Assembly (NCBI GenBank): GCA_000620545.1 | Contig: JIBA01000014.1 | Coordinates: 467,078 to 531,077, forward strand | DNA: 64,000 nt | Reading direction: 5' to 3' | Origin: Intrasporangiaceae bacterium URHB0013 | GTDB taxonomy: Bacteria; Actinomycetota; Actinomycetes; Actinomycetales; Dermatophilaceae | In this document: positions 1-9,244 of the stretch, piece by piece | How positions within the stretch are numbered: position 1 is the stretch's first letter | How the letters are laid out: each line of letters begins with the position of its first letter | Program-made: the position numbers and the translations under genes | Notes under the pieces: generated by a model | What the model saw: only the letters and a program-made list of their open reading frames with translations | Databases searched by the model: none | What the model was told of the DNA's origin: nothing

Positions 1-394
1 TGCTCTGCCCGAGCATCGTGGCGGCGTTGAGGCGGGCGCGCCACGGACCGGAGAGCAGCTCGGCGGCCTTGAGCAGGATGGCCGCGCGGTCGTCGAACGA
101 CAGCTCGCGCCACATCGGGGCCGCGGCCTTCGCGGCGTCGACGGCCGCCTGGCCCTCCTCGACGGTGGCGTTGCGCATCGTGCCGAGCACCTTGCGGTGC
201 GCGTGCGGCTGGCGGACGGCGATCTCGCGACCGGTTCCGGTGACGCGCTCGCCGTTGATGGTGTGGGGCAGCTCGGTCTGGGTCGAACCCAGCTCGGCGA
301 GGGCGACCTCGAGCGCGGCTCGCTCGGGCGAGCCCGGCGCGTAGTCGAGCACCGGCTCGTTGGCCGGTGCGGGCACGTGGGTCACGGCGTCCAT
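1..394 (-). CDS. pruA: L-glutamate gamma-semialdehyde dehydrogenase, N-terminal part (cut by window edge)
   Basis: Only the first 131 codons are present; the gene runs off the left edge. The protein begins MDAVTHVPAPANEPV, followed by a YAPGSPER segment and HTINGERV, the usual opening of bacterial 1-pyrroline-5-carboxylate dehydrogenase (about 540 residues in full), which oxidises glutamate semialdehyde to glutamate in proline degradation using NAD. The catalytic Cys/Glu part lies outside the window. The ATG at 394 is preceded by AGGAGAACTTG, a good ribosome binding site. Identification rests on N-terminal similarity as remembered; another aldehyde dehydrogenase is possible but less likely. 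Confidence 0.85.
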   Translation of the reverse strand, partial: MDAVTHVPAPANEPVLDYAPGSPERAALEVALAELGSTQTELPHTINGERVTGTGREIAVRQPHAHRKVLGTMRNATVEEGQAAVDAAKAAAPMWRELSFDDRAAILLKAAELLSGPWRARLNAATMLGQS

Positions 395-440
395 CAAGTT
401 CTCCTGCGGTTGGCACGGGGTCGTCGCCCGGTGGGGCGAG

Positions 441-474
441 TGGGGTGGCCCGCCTCATGGGCGGAGCCACCCCA
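441..474 (-). terminator. Hairpin after the DUF4870 gene
   Basis: Arms TGGGGTGGC (441-449) and GCCACCCCA (466-474) pair perfectly over 9 bp, with further pairing of CCGCC and GGCGG inside. It lies directly downstream of the leftward DUF4870 gene and has no U-tract, as is usual at this G+C content. Confidence 0.6.
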
Positions 475-518
475 TCGTTCCATGCCTGTGGGAGTGCTGA
501 TCAGTGCCGCCGGCCCTG

Positions 519-917
519 TCAGTGCAGGACCGGGATGCCCCACGGGTAGCGGAAGGCCTCGCCACGACTCGCGGCCATCGCGGCTCGGATGTGGAACCAC
601 AGGGCCGCCACCACGGCGACGATCCACACGATGATGCCGATGGGGATGAGGATCACCGTGAAGAACATGACCCAGCCGACGATGATGGCGGCCCAGACGG
701 CGAGGTTGAAGTTGAAGGAACCGGCGGCGGCCTGACGCACGAACGTGCTGCGGTCCTTGTAGAGGGCCCAGATGACGAGCGGGCCGACGAAGCTGAGCCA
801 GCCGACGGAGATGATGGCGGCGACGATGGCGGCGAGGTGACCCAGGATCGCCCAGGTACGCTCTTCGCTCGTCGGCGCCAGGGACTGGCCGTACGGGTGC
901 GGGATCGGTTGTGTCAT
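519..917 (-). CDS. DUF4870-type small membrane protein
   Basis: The 132-residue protein has a hydrophilic N-terminus, then two long hydrophobic stretches (about residues 22-52 and 72-110) joined by a charged loop, YKDRSTFVRQAA. This layout and the loop are typical of DUF4870 (Tic20-like) proteins of unknown function in the membrane. The ATG at 917 follows GGAGTC and also sits 6 nt after a CACGAT hexamer that could be a -10 element. It stands alone, with hairpins on both sides. Role not assigned. Confidence 0.75.
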   Translation of the reverse strand: MTQPIPHPYGQSLAPTSEERTWAILGHLAAIVAAIISVGWLSFVGPLVIWALYKDRSTFVRQAAAGSFNFNLAVWAAIIVGWVMFFTVILIPIGIIVWIVAVVAALWFHIRAAMAASRGEAFRYPWGIPVLH

Positions 918-998
918 GACTCCATCGTGGCGTGCCCAGTGGCCGTCTCGCTGCTGGGGACCCCCCTGACCCGACCCTGACCCACCCCTGATCCGCGG

Positions 999-1016
999 CG
1001 ACCCACGTCGGGGTCG
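999..1016 (-). terminator. Short hairpin after the SGNH hydrolase gene
   Basis: CGACCC (999-1004) and GGGTCG (1011-1016) form a 6-bp stem just past the stop codon of the leftward SGNH gene. The stem is short, so this is tentative. Confidence 0.35.
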
Positions 1017-1034
1017 GCAGCCGTCTGCGGTTGG

Positions 1035-1748
1035 TCAGGCAGGGGCACTCACGGTGTCGTCGACGACGAGCGAGCAGACCTCGCTGGCAGGGTCGGCGAT
1101 GCCGAGGGTCGACAGGAGGGTGAGCGCCAGCTGGTGGTGACCGCGCGCACCGGGGTGGAACGTGTCGTCGAGCCATCCGGCAGGCACGACGTCCTTGCCG
1201 ACGTCCCGTGCGGCCGCGTCCCACGCCGCAGCGTGGTCGACGACGAGGACCCCGAGGTCGCGCGCGACCTCGCGCACCGCCTCCGCGTAGACGGCGATGA
1301 GGCGAGGTCCGCGGCCACCGTCCTCGAGAACCGGCGGCGGTGTCTGGAGCACGACGGTGGCGCCGACGTCGCGAGAGCGCTGGACGATCTGGTCCAGTCG
1401 GTAGCGGAACCCGCGCACGCCGTCCTCTCCGGCGAGGATGTCATTGGTGCCGAACATCACGAAGACGACGTCGGGCGCGAACCGCCCCGCACGCCAGTGG
1501 AACTCGGGCAGCAGCTGTTCGGTCGTGGTCCCGGACACACCGGAGTTGATGACGGCGTCCCCACGACGTCCGAGCTCACCGCGTACGCGCTCGGCGAAGT
1601 GTTCGACGTAGCTGCGGTGCCCGTGCGTGTGCCCGACCCCCTGCGTGATGCTGTCGCCGAGGAAGACCCACGTCACGGGCGGTCCGGAGAGGATCTCGCG
1701 GAGGCGGTCGGCATCGCGGCGGGCGTACTCGTCAGCGGTGAAGTCCAT
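1035..1748 (-). CDS. SGNH/GDSL-family lipase or esterase
   Basis: The 237-residue protein carries the SGNH hydrolase blocks: GDSITQG with nucleophile Ser33, Gly70 in NSGVSG, GTND with Asn102, and DTFHPG with catalytic Asp195 and His198. Such enzymes hydrolyse carboxylic esters (lipids, acyl sugars, acetylated glycans). No signal peptide is visible, so it should be cytoplasmic; the substrate cannot be read from sequence. The open frame extends 93 codons upstream, but the ATG at 1748 sits 6 nt after a TACCTT -10 hexamer, and the upstream residues look like non-coding translation (Arg/Ala-rich). Confidence 0.85.
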   Translation of the reverse strand: MDFTADEYARRDADRLREILSGPPVTWVFLGDSITQGVGHTHGHRSYVEHFAERVRGELGRRGDAVINSGVSGTTTEQLLPEFHWRAGRFAPDVVFVMFGTNDILAGEDGVRGFRYRLDQIVQRSRDVGATVVLQTPPPVLEDGGRGPRLIAVYAEAVREVARDLGVLVVDHAAAWDAAARDVGKDVVPAGWLDDTFHPGARGHHQLALTLLSTLGIADPASEVCSLVVDDTVSAPA

Positions 1749-1754
1749 TCGCGC

Positions 1755-1760
1755 AAGGTA
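1755..1760 (-). promoter_or_regulatory. -10 element TACCTT, leaderless start of SGNH gene
   Basis: On the minus strand TACCTT is followed by 6 nt and then the ATG at 1748, placing transcription start at or next to the start codon. Confidence 0.5.
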
Positions 1761-1813
1761 ACAAGGGAGGAGGCGCCGGCGACTCCCCCGGACCAGCACG
1801 TGGGACGGACGGG

Positions 1814-2815
1814 TCAGGCCGCGCCGGCACGCTCCTGCGCGGCGGTCCCCGAACCGTCGGCGGCAGCCCGACCCGGGAGGGGTTGCGGCCGGTCTCCACC
1901 ATGCAGGGTGGCCTCCACCGGAAGCCGGTCGACGAAGCGCGCCACTGCTCCCCCGACGGCCGCGTCGGCGAGCACCCGCCGGTGCCCGAGGCCGACGGTC
2001 GAGAGCAGCTGCGCCCCGGGCCAGCACTGCACGAGATGGGTGGACCGCTCGTGCGGCACCTCCCGGTCGAGGAGGTCGTGCACGACGAGGAGCTCGGGCC
2101 GCTCGTGCGGTTCGAGGGCTGTTGCGATCGTCACGAGCTCGAGCGCGTCGGGGGCGTATCCGGTGCGGAGACGGACGCGCTCGACGAGCTCGCGCGTCGT
2201 CCGCTCACCCAGGCCCAGCTCGCGCCGCAGCCGCTCGAGCAGCTCCGGTATGCCGCTGGGCGGGGCGATGAGCACGAGCCGCTCCGAGGCGAGCCAGCCG
2301 TCGCGGATGGCCAGCAGGGAGGACAGGGCGCCCATCGAGTGCGCGACGACGGCGCGCGCCGGCCCGAAGCGGACTGCGACGGCGTCGAGGGAGTGGCCGA
2401 GCTCGACGGCATCCGAGGACACGGCACCGTGGGCGCCCGGGTCCGACCGGCCATGGCTCAGCCCGTCGAAGGAGACCACCTGCAGCCCCCGGTCGAGCAG
2501 TGGCCCGACGAGCGGCGTCAGCTGTTCGAGCGTTCCGCCCCAGCCATGGACGAGGTAGACGACAGGCCCCTCGCCCCACGTCCGCCCACGGACGACGTGG
2601 GCCCGGTGGTGGACCTCGAAGGCCGATCCGAGCAGCTCGCGGACCGGCGTCCCGGCGGTGATCGTCGACGCCGGCCGTTGGGCCGCGGGTAACCGGAACC
2701 ACAGGCGCTCCGCGACTCGCGCCCCGATACCGGGCGCGACGGGTTCGGCCATCCGAAGGGCGGCTCGCCGAATAGACCGATCGATCGTGCTTTTCTGTAG
2801 TGCGGAAAAGACCAT
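1814..2815 (-). CDS. Alpha/beta hydrolase
   Basis: The 333-residue protein has an alpha/beta-hydrolase core: an HGWGG oxyanion motif (residues 90-94), nucleophile elbow AHSMGA with Ser160, a probable acid residue in VVHDLLDREV, and a late GLGHRR histidine. The first 60 residues and the Pro/Gly/Ala-rich last 25 lie outside the core. Probably a cytoplasmic esterase or thioesterase; substrate unknown. The ATG at 2815 is preceded by GGAGGAA. It follows the TetR gene by about 55 bp in the same direction, so the two are likely one operon controlled by that repressor. Confidence 0.8.
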   Translation of the reverse strand: MVFSALQKSTIDRSIRRAALRMAEPVAPGIGARVAERLWFRLPAAQRPASTITAGTPVRELLGSAFEVHHRAHVVRGRTWGEGPVVYLVHGWGGTLEQLTPLVGPLLDRGLQVVSFDGLSHGRSDPGAHGAVSSDAVELGHSLDAVAVRFGPARAVVAHSMGALSSLLAIRDGWLASERLVLIAPPSGIPELLERLRRELGLGERTTRELVERVRLRTGYAPDALELVTIATALEPHERPELLVVHDLLDREVPHERSTHLVQCWPGAQLLSTVGLGHRRVLADAAVGGAVARFVDRLPVEATLHGGDRPQPLPGRAAADGSGTAAQERAGAA

Positions 2816-2870
2816 GACGAGTTCCTCCAGCGGTGGTTGCGGTGTGTGGTGGCGTGGACGCGGACGAGAG

Positions 2871-3482
2871 TCAGGCTGATCGAGCGATGGGCCGGCAGCC
2901 GTCGACGAGACGGTCGAACGCCCGACGTGCGCGCTCCTCGGCCCGGCCGTCGCGCATCAGCCGACGTGCGTGGTGGTGGGCGAGCACGATGCCCTCGAGC
3001 TCGTAGGCGAACTGTTCGGGGTCGACGTCCTCGCGGAAGTGGCCCTCGCTGACGGCGGTGCCGATGATGAGGGTCAGGGACTCGAGCTTGTCGCGCTCGG
3101 CGCGGACGAGCTCGTCACGGACCTGGCCCTCCTGGTCGTCGAACTCGCTGGCCGCGTCGACGAAGATGCACCCACCCCCGAACGCCGTCGACTGCCAGCT
3201 GATCCAGCGGTCGAAGAACTCGCGCACCCTCGGCTCACCACGAGGTGCGGCCACGGTGGGGCGCATGACGACGTCGGTGAACCGGTCGCGCGCGTGCTGG
3301 AGAACCTGGACCTGGAGCGCCTCCTTGGAGGCGAAGTGGGCGTAGAGGCCGCTCTTGCTCAGCTTGGTGGCTGCGGCCAGCGTGCCGATGGTCAGACCAC
3401 CGAGCCCGACGAGCGACGCCAGCTCGGTCGCCTCGTCGAGAATGGCCGTCTTCGTGCTCTCACCCTTGCCCATACGTGCCAT
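2871..3482 (-). CDS. TetR/AcrR-family transcriptional regulator
   Basis: About 203 residues. The N-terminal DNA-binding domain shows the TetR pattern: a helix with ILDEATELA, then LTIGTLAAATKLSKSGLYAH, then FASKEALQ. The C-terminal part is the ligand-binding/dimer domain, with WISWQSTAFGGGCIF near the middle, resembling YcdC/TetR_C-type regulators. Starts at 3482 (MARMG) and 3473 are both possible; neither has a clear Shine-Dalgarno sequence. CCGTTCGG lies 10-20 bp upstream and could be part of its operator. Likely represses itself and the downstream hydrolase. Confidence 0.85.
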   Translation of the reverse strand: MARMGKGESTKTAILDEATELASLVGLGGLTIGTLAAATKLSKSGLYAHFASKEALQVQVLQHARDRFTDVVMRPTVAAPRGEPRVREFFDRWISWQSTAFGGGCIFVDAASEFDDQEGQVRDELVRAERDKLESLTLIIGTAVSEGHFREDVDPEQFAYELEGIVLAHHHARRLMRDGRAEERARRAFDRLVDGCRPIARSA

Positions 3483-3533
3483 AAAAGCACGACCGTTCGG
3501 CCGCCGCAAGGGTCATCCGGAGAACGTCAGAAC

Positions 3534-4055
<522 letters not shown>

Positions 4056-4064
4056 GACCGGGTC

Positions 4065-4505
4065 TCAGCCGAAGAAGGAGCGCACGTCGTCGAGCTCGGT
4101 GACGTCGTACCAGAGCAGCTCGTCGGGCTCCTCGTCGACGCTGCCGGTCACCTCGTCGTCGACATGGAAGGACGCCACCCGCGAAAGCGGAACGGGCGCC
4201 GTGAGCACCACCTTGGACACGGGCGACCCGTCCCGCGGCGAGACCGACGTGGCATCGGCGTCGGCCGCGGCGACGACCCGCCGCTCCGAACGCGCAGACC
4301 TCATCCCGGCCGCCGCCTCGACGGCATCGCTGAAGGCGGCGTACTCGAGGTCCTCGACGTCGAGACCCGGCGCGGCCTGTTCGAGACCCGACGTCACGGC
4401 ATACGCGGTGCGCGGGGTGCCCGGTCCGGCGGCGAGCGCACCCGTGGTGGCCAGCTCCTCGAGGCCCGCCCGGCCCATCGGCACGTAGACCCGCACGACC
4501 TGCAT
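4065..4505 (-). CDS. DUF6912-type conserved protein
   Basis: The 146-residue protein opens with a beta-strand RVYVPMGRAGLEEL and contains TAYAVT, LEYAAFSDA and a terminal DDELLWYDVTEL-like stretch, which I recognise as the actinobacterial DUF6912 family of unknown function. No membrane segment or catalytic motif is visible. Its ATG shares a base with the stop codon of the upstream acyltransferase (TGATG), so it is translationally coupled. A copy of the dispersed octamer CGGCATAC lies inside it at 4397. Confidence 0.7.
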   Translation of the reverse strand: MQVVRVYVPMGRAGLEELATTGALAAGPGTPRTAYAVTSGLEQAAPGLDVEDLEYAAFSDAVEAAAGMRSARSERRVVAAADADATSVSPRDGSPVSKVVLTAPVPLSRVASFHVDDEVTGSVDEEPDELLWYDVTELDDVRSFFG

Positions 4506-5926
4506 CAGCCCTCCCTCCCGCTCGTCAGCTCCGCGAGCGACTCGACGATGGACTGACCGAGCACGTCGACGTCGGGCATGGCATCGCGGTCGGCGTTGAG
4601 ACCGAAGTAGACGCTGCCGTTGTAGGACGTGATCCCGATGGAGAGGGCCTGTCCCTTGGCGAGCGGAGTGACGGGGTAGGTCGAGAGCATCTCGGCGTCA
4701 CCGGCGTAGAGGGGGGTCTGCGGGCCCGGCACGTTGGTGATCATGACGTTGTAGAGGCGGCGCGACATGGCCGAGCCCAGGCGAGCGCCCAGCGCGTGCA
4801 GCGTCGGTGGTGCGAAACCTGCGAGGTTGGCGAGCGAGGTCGCGCCGACCGCCTGGCCACCCTCCATCTGCTGGCGCATGGCGAACGCGATCTGGTGCAG
4901 GCGCATCGACGCCCCCGGCTCGCCGACGGGGAGGTTGACGACACAGGCCATGACCTGGTTGGCGTACATGCCGGCCGGGTCGTCGCCGTAGATGCTGACC
5001 GGCACCATGGCGCGCACCGCCGTGTGGGGGCTCACGGCCTCCCCCCGCCCGAGCAGCCAGGCACGGAAACCACCGGCGATCGTCGCCAGCACGACGTCGT
5101 TGATCGTCACGTCCTCGGCGTAGGCCCCCCGGGCCAGGCGCTTGCGCACGAGGCGGTAGTCCTCGAGGTCGGTCGCGATCATGACCCACCGACGGGAGGA
5201 GCCGATCTCGGCGTTGAGAGGCGAGTCCGGCGCCGGACGCGCGGCCGTCCGGGCCACCGTGGAGAGCACCTGACCGAGGCCCTCGACGGCGCGGAGCCCC
5301 ACGTTGAGGGCGTCGTTGAGGCCACCCCGGACGAGGTCGACCACCTGCGTCGGACGCCGCACGGCGTCGATGACGGCGCCCGTCACGAGCTCGGCCGAGG
5401 AGGGTGACCGGCTCGGCTCCCACGGCACCACGACGTCGTCGAGGTCCTCACCCTTGACGGCGTCGACGATGACGTGGGCGATGTCGAGGGCGTTGACGCC
5501 GTCGATGAGGGCATGGTGTGTCTTCGTGACGATCGCGAACCGGCCGTCGTGCAGCCCTTCGACGAGGTAGACCTCCCACAGCGGGCGGGTGCGGTCGAGC
5601 TTGCGCGGCTGGACGCGGGCCACGAAGTCCTGCAGCTGACGGTCGCTCCCGGGGCGAGGCAGGCCCGCGCGGCGCACGTGGTAGCCGAGGTCGAACGCCT
5701 CGTCGTCGACCCACACGGGGTTGCCGATGCGTCCCGGGACGTCGCGCACCTTCTGCCGGAAGCGTGGGATCGCTCCGATGCGGCTCTCGATGATCCGGAC
5801 GAGCTGGTCGTAGTCGAAGCCCTCGCTCGGAGGTTCGAAGACCATGACCGACCCGACGTGCATCGACGTGGTGGACTCCTCGAGGTAGAGGAACGACGCG
5901 TCGAGCGAGGTCAGGCGGTCAGACAT
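4505..5926 (-). CDS. Wax ester synthase/diacylglycerol acyltransferase (WS/DGAT)
   Basis: 473 residues from the chosen ATG. The condensation-type active-site motif HHALIDG (HHxxxDG, residues 137-143) is intact; MSDRLTSLDASFLYLE and a late MITNVPGPQTPLY are typical of bacterial WS/DGAT enzymes, which transfer acyl-CoA to fatty alcohols or diacylglycerol to make storage lipid. Membrane-associated in known members. GTG at 5932 is an alternative start two codons upstream. First gene of an operon with DUF6912 and the Nudix gene. Its start region is only 38 bp from the divergent lipoprotein gene. Confidence 0.9.
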   Translation of the reverse strand: MSDRLTSLDASFLYLEESTTSMHVGSVMVFEPPSEGFDYDQLVRIIESRIGAIPRFRQKVRDVPGRIGNPVWVDDEAFDLGYHVRRAGLPRPGSDRQLQDFVARVQPRKLDRTRPLWEVYLVEGLHDGRFAIVTKTHHALIDGVNALDIAHVIVDAVKGEDLDDVVVPWEPSRSPSSAELVTGAVIDAVRRPTQVVDLVRGGLNDALNVGLRAVEGLGQVLSTVARTAARPAPDSPLNAEIGSSRRWVMIATDLEDYRLVRKRLARGAYAEDVTINDVVLATIAGGFRAWLLGRGEAVSPHTAVRAMVPVSIYGDDPAGMYANQVMACVVNLPVGEPGASMRLHQIAFAMRQQMEGGQAVGATSLANLAGFAPPTLHALGARLGSAMSRRLYNVMITNVPGPQTPLYAGDAEMLSTYPVTPLAKGQALSIGITSYNGSVYFGLNADRDAMPDVDVLGQSIVESLAELTSGREG

Positions 5927-5951
5927 GGTCACACTCTGCCAGAGGCCTGCC

Positions 5952-5957
5952 TAGGAT
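5952..5957 (+). promoter_or_regulatory. -10 element TAGGAT, leaderless start of lipoprotein gene
   Basis: TAGGAT ends 7 nt before the ATG at 5965; no Shine-Dalgarno sequence is present. Confidence 0.5.
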
Positions 5958-5964
5958 CATGGCC

Positions 5965-6351
5965 ATGCGTGCCCTTCGTGCCCTTCCGTATGCCGTGTGC
6001 GTCCTCGCCCTCGCCGGCGCGGCCGCCTGCTCGTCCAGCGGCCCCGAAGCGGGGCCCGGCGCTGCCACCGGCGTCGCCTCGACGGGCAGCGTCAAGCGCC
6101 TCGAGGTGACGATCTCGGGCAGCACCGTGACGCCCGCGCCGGCGCAGGTCGACCTGCCCATCGGCTCCACACTGGAGCTCGTCGTGACGAGCGACCACGA
6201 CGACGAGCTGCACGCCCACGGCTTCGACGTCGAGGCGGCGCTCAAGGCCGGGACACCGACGACGGTGCGCCTGACGGGCACGGAGGCCGGCGCGTACGAA
6301 GTCGAGACCCACGAGCCCGCCCTGACCCTGCTCACCGTCGCCGTCCGCTGA
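5965..6351 (+). CDS. Lipoprotein with cupredoxin-like domain
   Basis: 128 residues (130 if ATG 5959 is used). A signal peptide MRALRALPYAVCVLALAG ends in a lipobox-like AAAC, giving a lipid-anchored extracytoplasmic protein. The remaining ~95 residues are beta-rich with VTPAPAQVDLPIGSTLELVVTS, HAHGF and a final ETHEPALTLLTVAV, resembling cupredoxin-like domains; the two His (HAH) are kept but a full type-1 copper site is not obvious. GTG of the next gene follows its stop after 2 nt, so both probably form one unit. Confidence 0.7.
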   Translation: MRALRALPYAVCVLALAGAAACSSSGPEAGPGAATGVASTGSVKRLEVTISGSTVTPAPAQVDLPIGSTLELVVTSDHDDELHAHGFDVEAALKAGTPTTVRLTGTEAGAYEVETHEPALTLLTVAVR

Positions 6352-6353
6352 CC

Positions 6354-7721
6354 GTGGCCCTGCCGGCCGCACTCGTCCCGGCCATCGCCCCGGCCATCGC
6401 CCCGGCCATCGCACCGGCTCACGGGGTCGGCAGTCGCGGCGACCTGCCGCTGCCCTTCACCGCCCTCGTCATCGCGGCCGTCGCGGCCCTCGTCATCTCG
6501 TTCGTCGCCCTCGGGACCCTCTGGCGCGAGCCGCGTCTGCACGACACCGACGGGCTGCTGCTGCCCGGGCGCCTGGCGGCCGTTCTCGACTCACGCTGGC
6601 TCCGCGTCGTGGCGCGCCTCCTCGCCGCAGTCGTCACCGTGTGGACGCTGGCTGCACTCGTCTTCGGCCCTGACTCCGCCCGCAACCCGGTACCCCAGGT
6701 CGTCTACGTGTGGTTGTGGGTCGGTCTTGCCTTCCTCTCGATGCTCCTCGGTCCGGTGTGGCGGGTCATCAACCCGCTCCGGGCACTGCACGCCGGGCTG
6801 CTGCGTCTCGCGCGCGTCTCCCCCGACATCGCAGCCCTTCCCTACCGCTGGGGCCTGTGGCCCGCGGCGCTGGGTCTGGGCACCTTCACCTGGGTCGAGC
6901 TGGTTGCCGAGGACAACACGTCGCTCGGCCTCCTCCGGTTCCTCGTCGCGGCCTTCTTCGCGGTGTCGCTACTAGGCGCAGCCGTCTTCGGGCGCGCATG
7001 GTTCGACCTCGCGGACCCCTTCGAGGCGTGGTCACGGCTGCTCGGCCTGCTCTCACCGCTCGGCCGGCGTCGTGACAACCGATGGGTGCTGCGCACTCCC
7101 CTCCACGGCGTCAACGGCCTGCGCGGCCAGCGGGGGCTCGTCCCCACCGTCGCCGTCATGCTCGGCGGGACGGCATACGACGGCTTCTCGGCCAACCTCG
7201 CGTGGGCGACGTTCGTGCAGTCATCCCCCGTGCCGTCGGTCGTGCTGAGGACCGCGACGCTGCTCGCCTTCTTCGGCCTCGTGGCCGCGACGATCTGGAT
7301 GGCCTCGGCGGTCTCGATGAGGCTGGCCCGCCAGCCCTTCGCGAGCTCCTTCTCCTTCGTCAGCGACATCGCCCCCTCGCTGATCCCGATCGCCGGCGGC
7401 TACCTCGTCGCGCACTACTGGTCGCTGTGGGTCTACCAGGGGCAGTACGCATGGCGCCTGCTGACCGACCCTCTCGGCACGGGTGCAGACCTGCTCGGCA
7501 CCGCCGACCTCACCCCGAACGACCTGCTGATCCAGCCGACGCTCGTCGCGACGATTCAGGCCGTGAGCATCGTCGTCGGTCACCTGCTCGGCGTCCTCGC
7601 CGCCCACGAGCGCGCCATCACGGTCCTCGACCGTCGCTCCGCGGTGGTGGGGCAGGTGCCGCTGATGATCGTCATGGTCTTCTACACGCTCGGTGGTCTG
7701 ACCATCCTCTTCGCCCCCTGA
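6354..7721 (+). CDS. Polytopic membrane protein (family sometimes labelled fenitrothion hydrolase)
   Basis: About 455 residues with roughly ten hydrophobic segments. The chosen GTG at 6354 lies 2 nt past the lipoprotein stop. After a PAIAPAIAPAIAPAHG repeat (three exact 12-bp units at 6377-6412) comes GVGSRGDLPLPF, the characteristic opening of an actinobacterial membrane family that databases sometimes call fenitrothion hydrolase. No hydrolase motif is visible, so that label is doubtful. Pairing with a cupredoxin-like lipoprotein suggests a role at the membrane with metal or redox cargo; this is inference. Confidence 0.65.
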   Translation: MALPAALVPAIAPAIAPAIAPAHGVGSRGDLPLPFTALVIAAVAALVISFVALGTLWREPRLHDTDGLLLPGRLAAVLDSRWLRVVARLLAAVVTVWTLAALVFGPDSARNPVPQVVYVWLWVGLAFLSMLLGPVWRVINPLRALHAGLLRLARVSPDIAALPYRWGLWPAALGLGTFTWVELVAEDNTSLGLLRFLVAAFFAVSLLGAAVFGRAWFDLADPFEAWSRLLGLLSPLGRRRDNRWVLRTPLHGVNGLRGQRGLVPTVAVMLGGTAYDGFSANLAWATFVQSSPVPSVVLRTATLLAFFGLVAATIWMASAVSMRLARQPFASSFSFVSDIAPSLIPIAGGYLVAHYWSLWVYQGQYAWRLLTDPLGTGADLLGTADLTPNDLLIQPTLVATIQAVSIVVGHLLGVLAAHERAITVLDRRSAVVGQVPLMIVMVFYTLGGLTILFAP

Positions 7722-7741
7722 CCCGGCCGCCTCGCCCGTCC

Positions 7742-9244
7742 TCAGGCGTCGACGGCGCTCGATGCCCGGCGACCCGTGGTCCGGCGCACCCGACGGTCAC
7801 CGCGGTCACCGCGGCCACGGCGGCCACGGCGGTCACGGCCGTCCGGCGGGGCCGTCCAGGGCAGCAGGCTGGTGGCGAGGTCGGCGACGGCCCGGCGCAC
7901 CGATGAGTCCGGGGCATGCTCGACGAGCGAGCGTCCCGCGAGCAGCGCCCCGTCCAGGGCCGGTGCGTCGTCGGGCACGAACCGCACCGACGACAGTCTC
8001 GCGAAGCGCAGGAGCGAGTCGGCGATGCGCGACTCGGGCCGCGACCCGACAGCGCCGCTGCGGACCCGGTTGACGACGGGCACCGGGTCGCCGGACGGTA
8101 CCGTGCCGAGCTCCTGGAGACCGCGGACGAAACGCTGAAGCGCCACGGGGTCGGCCCCACCGACGGCCACGACGACGTCGGAGGCAGCCAGGGAGGTCAG
8201 GGTCGCCTCGTTGCGTCGAGGGGCGACCGTGTCATAGCTCAGCTCCTCGTCGTCCTCGAGGCAGAAGCCGCAGTCGATGACGACGACCCGCACGAGTGAC
8301 CGACTCAGCTCGAGCACGCGCTCGAGTGCTGCTGCCCGGACCTCGGGCCACCGTTCGGCCTTGGGCAGCCCGGTCAGCACGCGCAGCCTCGGGAAGACCT
8401 CAGGGGCGATCCGCGACAGCGCGGACAGGTCGAGCAGGCCCTGGTCGGCCGCCCGGCACGCAGCCGCGATCCCGGGCGCCTCGTCGAGCAGCCCCAGCGT
8501 CTGCGCCACGCAACCCCCGTAGGTATCGGCGTCGACGAGCAGCACCTCGACCCCACGGCTCGCCAGCTCGGCCGCGAGCGTCGTCGCGACGGTCGTGCGT
8601 CCGGGCGCCCCGGTGGGTCCCCAGACAGCGATGACGGGGGCACGCTCCGGACCACCGAGCGGCCCGGTCGGGTGAGTCGCGGTCGCGCCGCCGAGCGAGA
8701 GGTCCACGTCGTCGGGAGAGCCGCCGGCCGGTCCACCCGACGAGTCGATGGCGCCCGCCGGTCTCCAGTGCGAGCCGCCGTCATCGGCACCTGCAGGAGG
8801 CCCGACAGCGTCGTCAGGCCCCCCGGTGTCTGGGGTGGGCGCGGTGCCTCCGGGACGGACGTCGGTGTGCAGGACCGCCTCGAGCTCGTCGAGGGTGGCC
8901 GGGCCCTCCTCGAGCGACTGCACCCACCGGTCGACGTCCGCATCGACAGGCAGGGTGACCGAGATCGTGAGCTGTCGCAGTCGGCGCTCCGCGGCCTCGT
9001 CGTCAGCGGGGTGCACCCCGACGACCCGGATCCCGTTGGCCCGCAGACGGTTCACGACGGCGAGGTCGAGCCCGCGCAGGTCGGAGGAGACGACGGCGGT
9101 GTCGCCCAGACCCGCGTCGGCCACCGAGAGCAGCTCGGGCACGTCGGCACAGCGGCGGATGACGCTCACGCCGCGCAGACCCTCGAGCGTCGTGGCGACT
9201 GCGGACTCCCACTGGTGGCTGAGGGCGGTCAGGACCTCGGTCAT
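7742..9244 (-). CDS. CpaE/TadZ-like MinD-ParA-family ATPase
   Basis: 500 residues. Residues 1-125 look like a receiver-type domain, then a Gly/Pro/Asp-rich linker, then a MinD/ParA ATPase domain with deviant Walker A GPTGAPGRTT (209-218), LLVDADTYGG and VVIDCG. This is the TadZ/CpaE architecture, the localisation factor of Tad/Flp pili. The final ~35 residues are Arg/Gly/Asp repeats from five 9-bp units at 7794-7838. The usual Walker A lysine is not seen; the Arg in GAPGRTT occupies that area. The ATG overlaps the stop of the SAF gene (ATGA), so they are coupled. Confidence 0.75.
   Translation of the reverse strand: MTEVLTALSHQWESAVATTLEGLRGVSVIRRCADVPELLSVADAGLGDTAVVSSDLRGLDLAVVNRLRANGIRVVGVHPADDEAAERRLRQLTISVTLPVDADVDRWVQSLEEGPATLDELEAVLHTDVRPGGTAPTPDTGGPDDAVGPPAGADDGGSHWRPAGAIDSSGGPAGGSPDDVDLSLGGATATHPTGPLGGPERAPVIAVWGPTGAPGRTTVATTLAAELASRGVEVLLVDADTYGGCVAQTLGLLDEAPGIAAACRAADQGLLDLSALSRIAPEVFPRLRVLTGLPKAERWPEVRAAALERVLELSRSLVRVVVIDCGFCLEDDEELSYDTVAPRRNEATLTSLAASDVVVAVGGADPVALQRFVRGLQELGTVPSGDPVPVVNRVRSGAVGSRPESRIADSLLRFARLSSVRFVPDDAPALDGALLAGRSLVEHAPDSSVRRAVADLATSLLPWTAPPDGRDRRGRRGRGDRGDRRVRRTTGRRASSAVDA
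7794..7838. repeat. Five 9-bp tandem units in the end of the CpaE-like gene
   Basis: Units are CGGTCACCG (two), CGGCCACGG (two) and CGGTCACGG. They keep frame and encode the Arg/Gly/Asp-rich tail. Confidence 0.8.
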
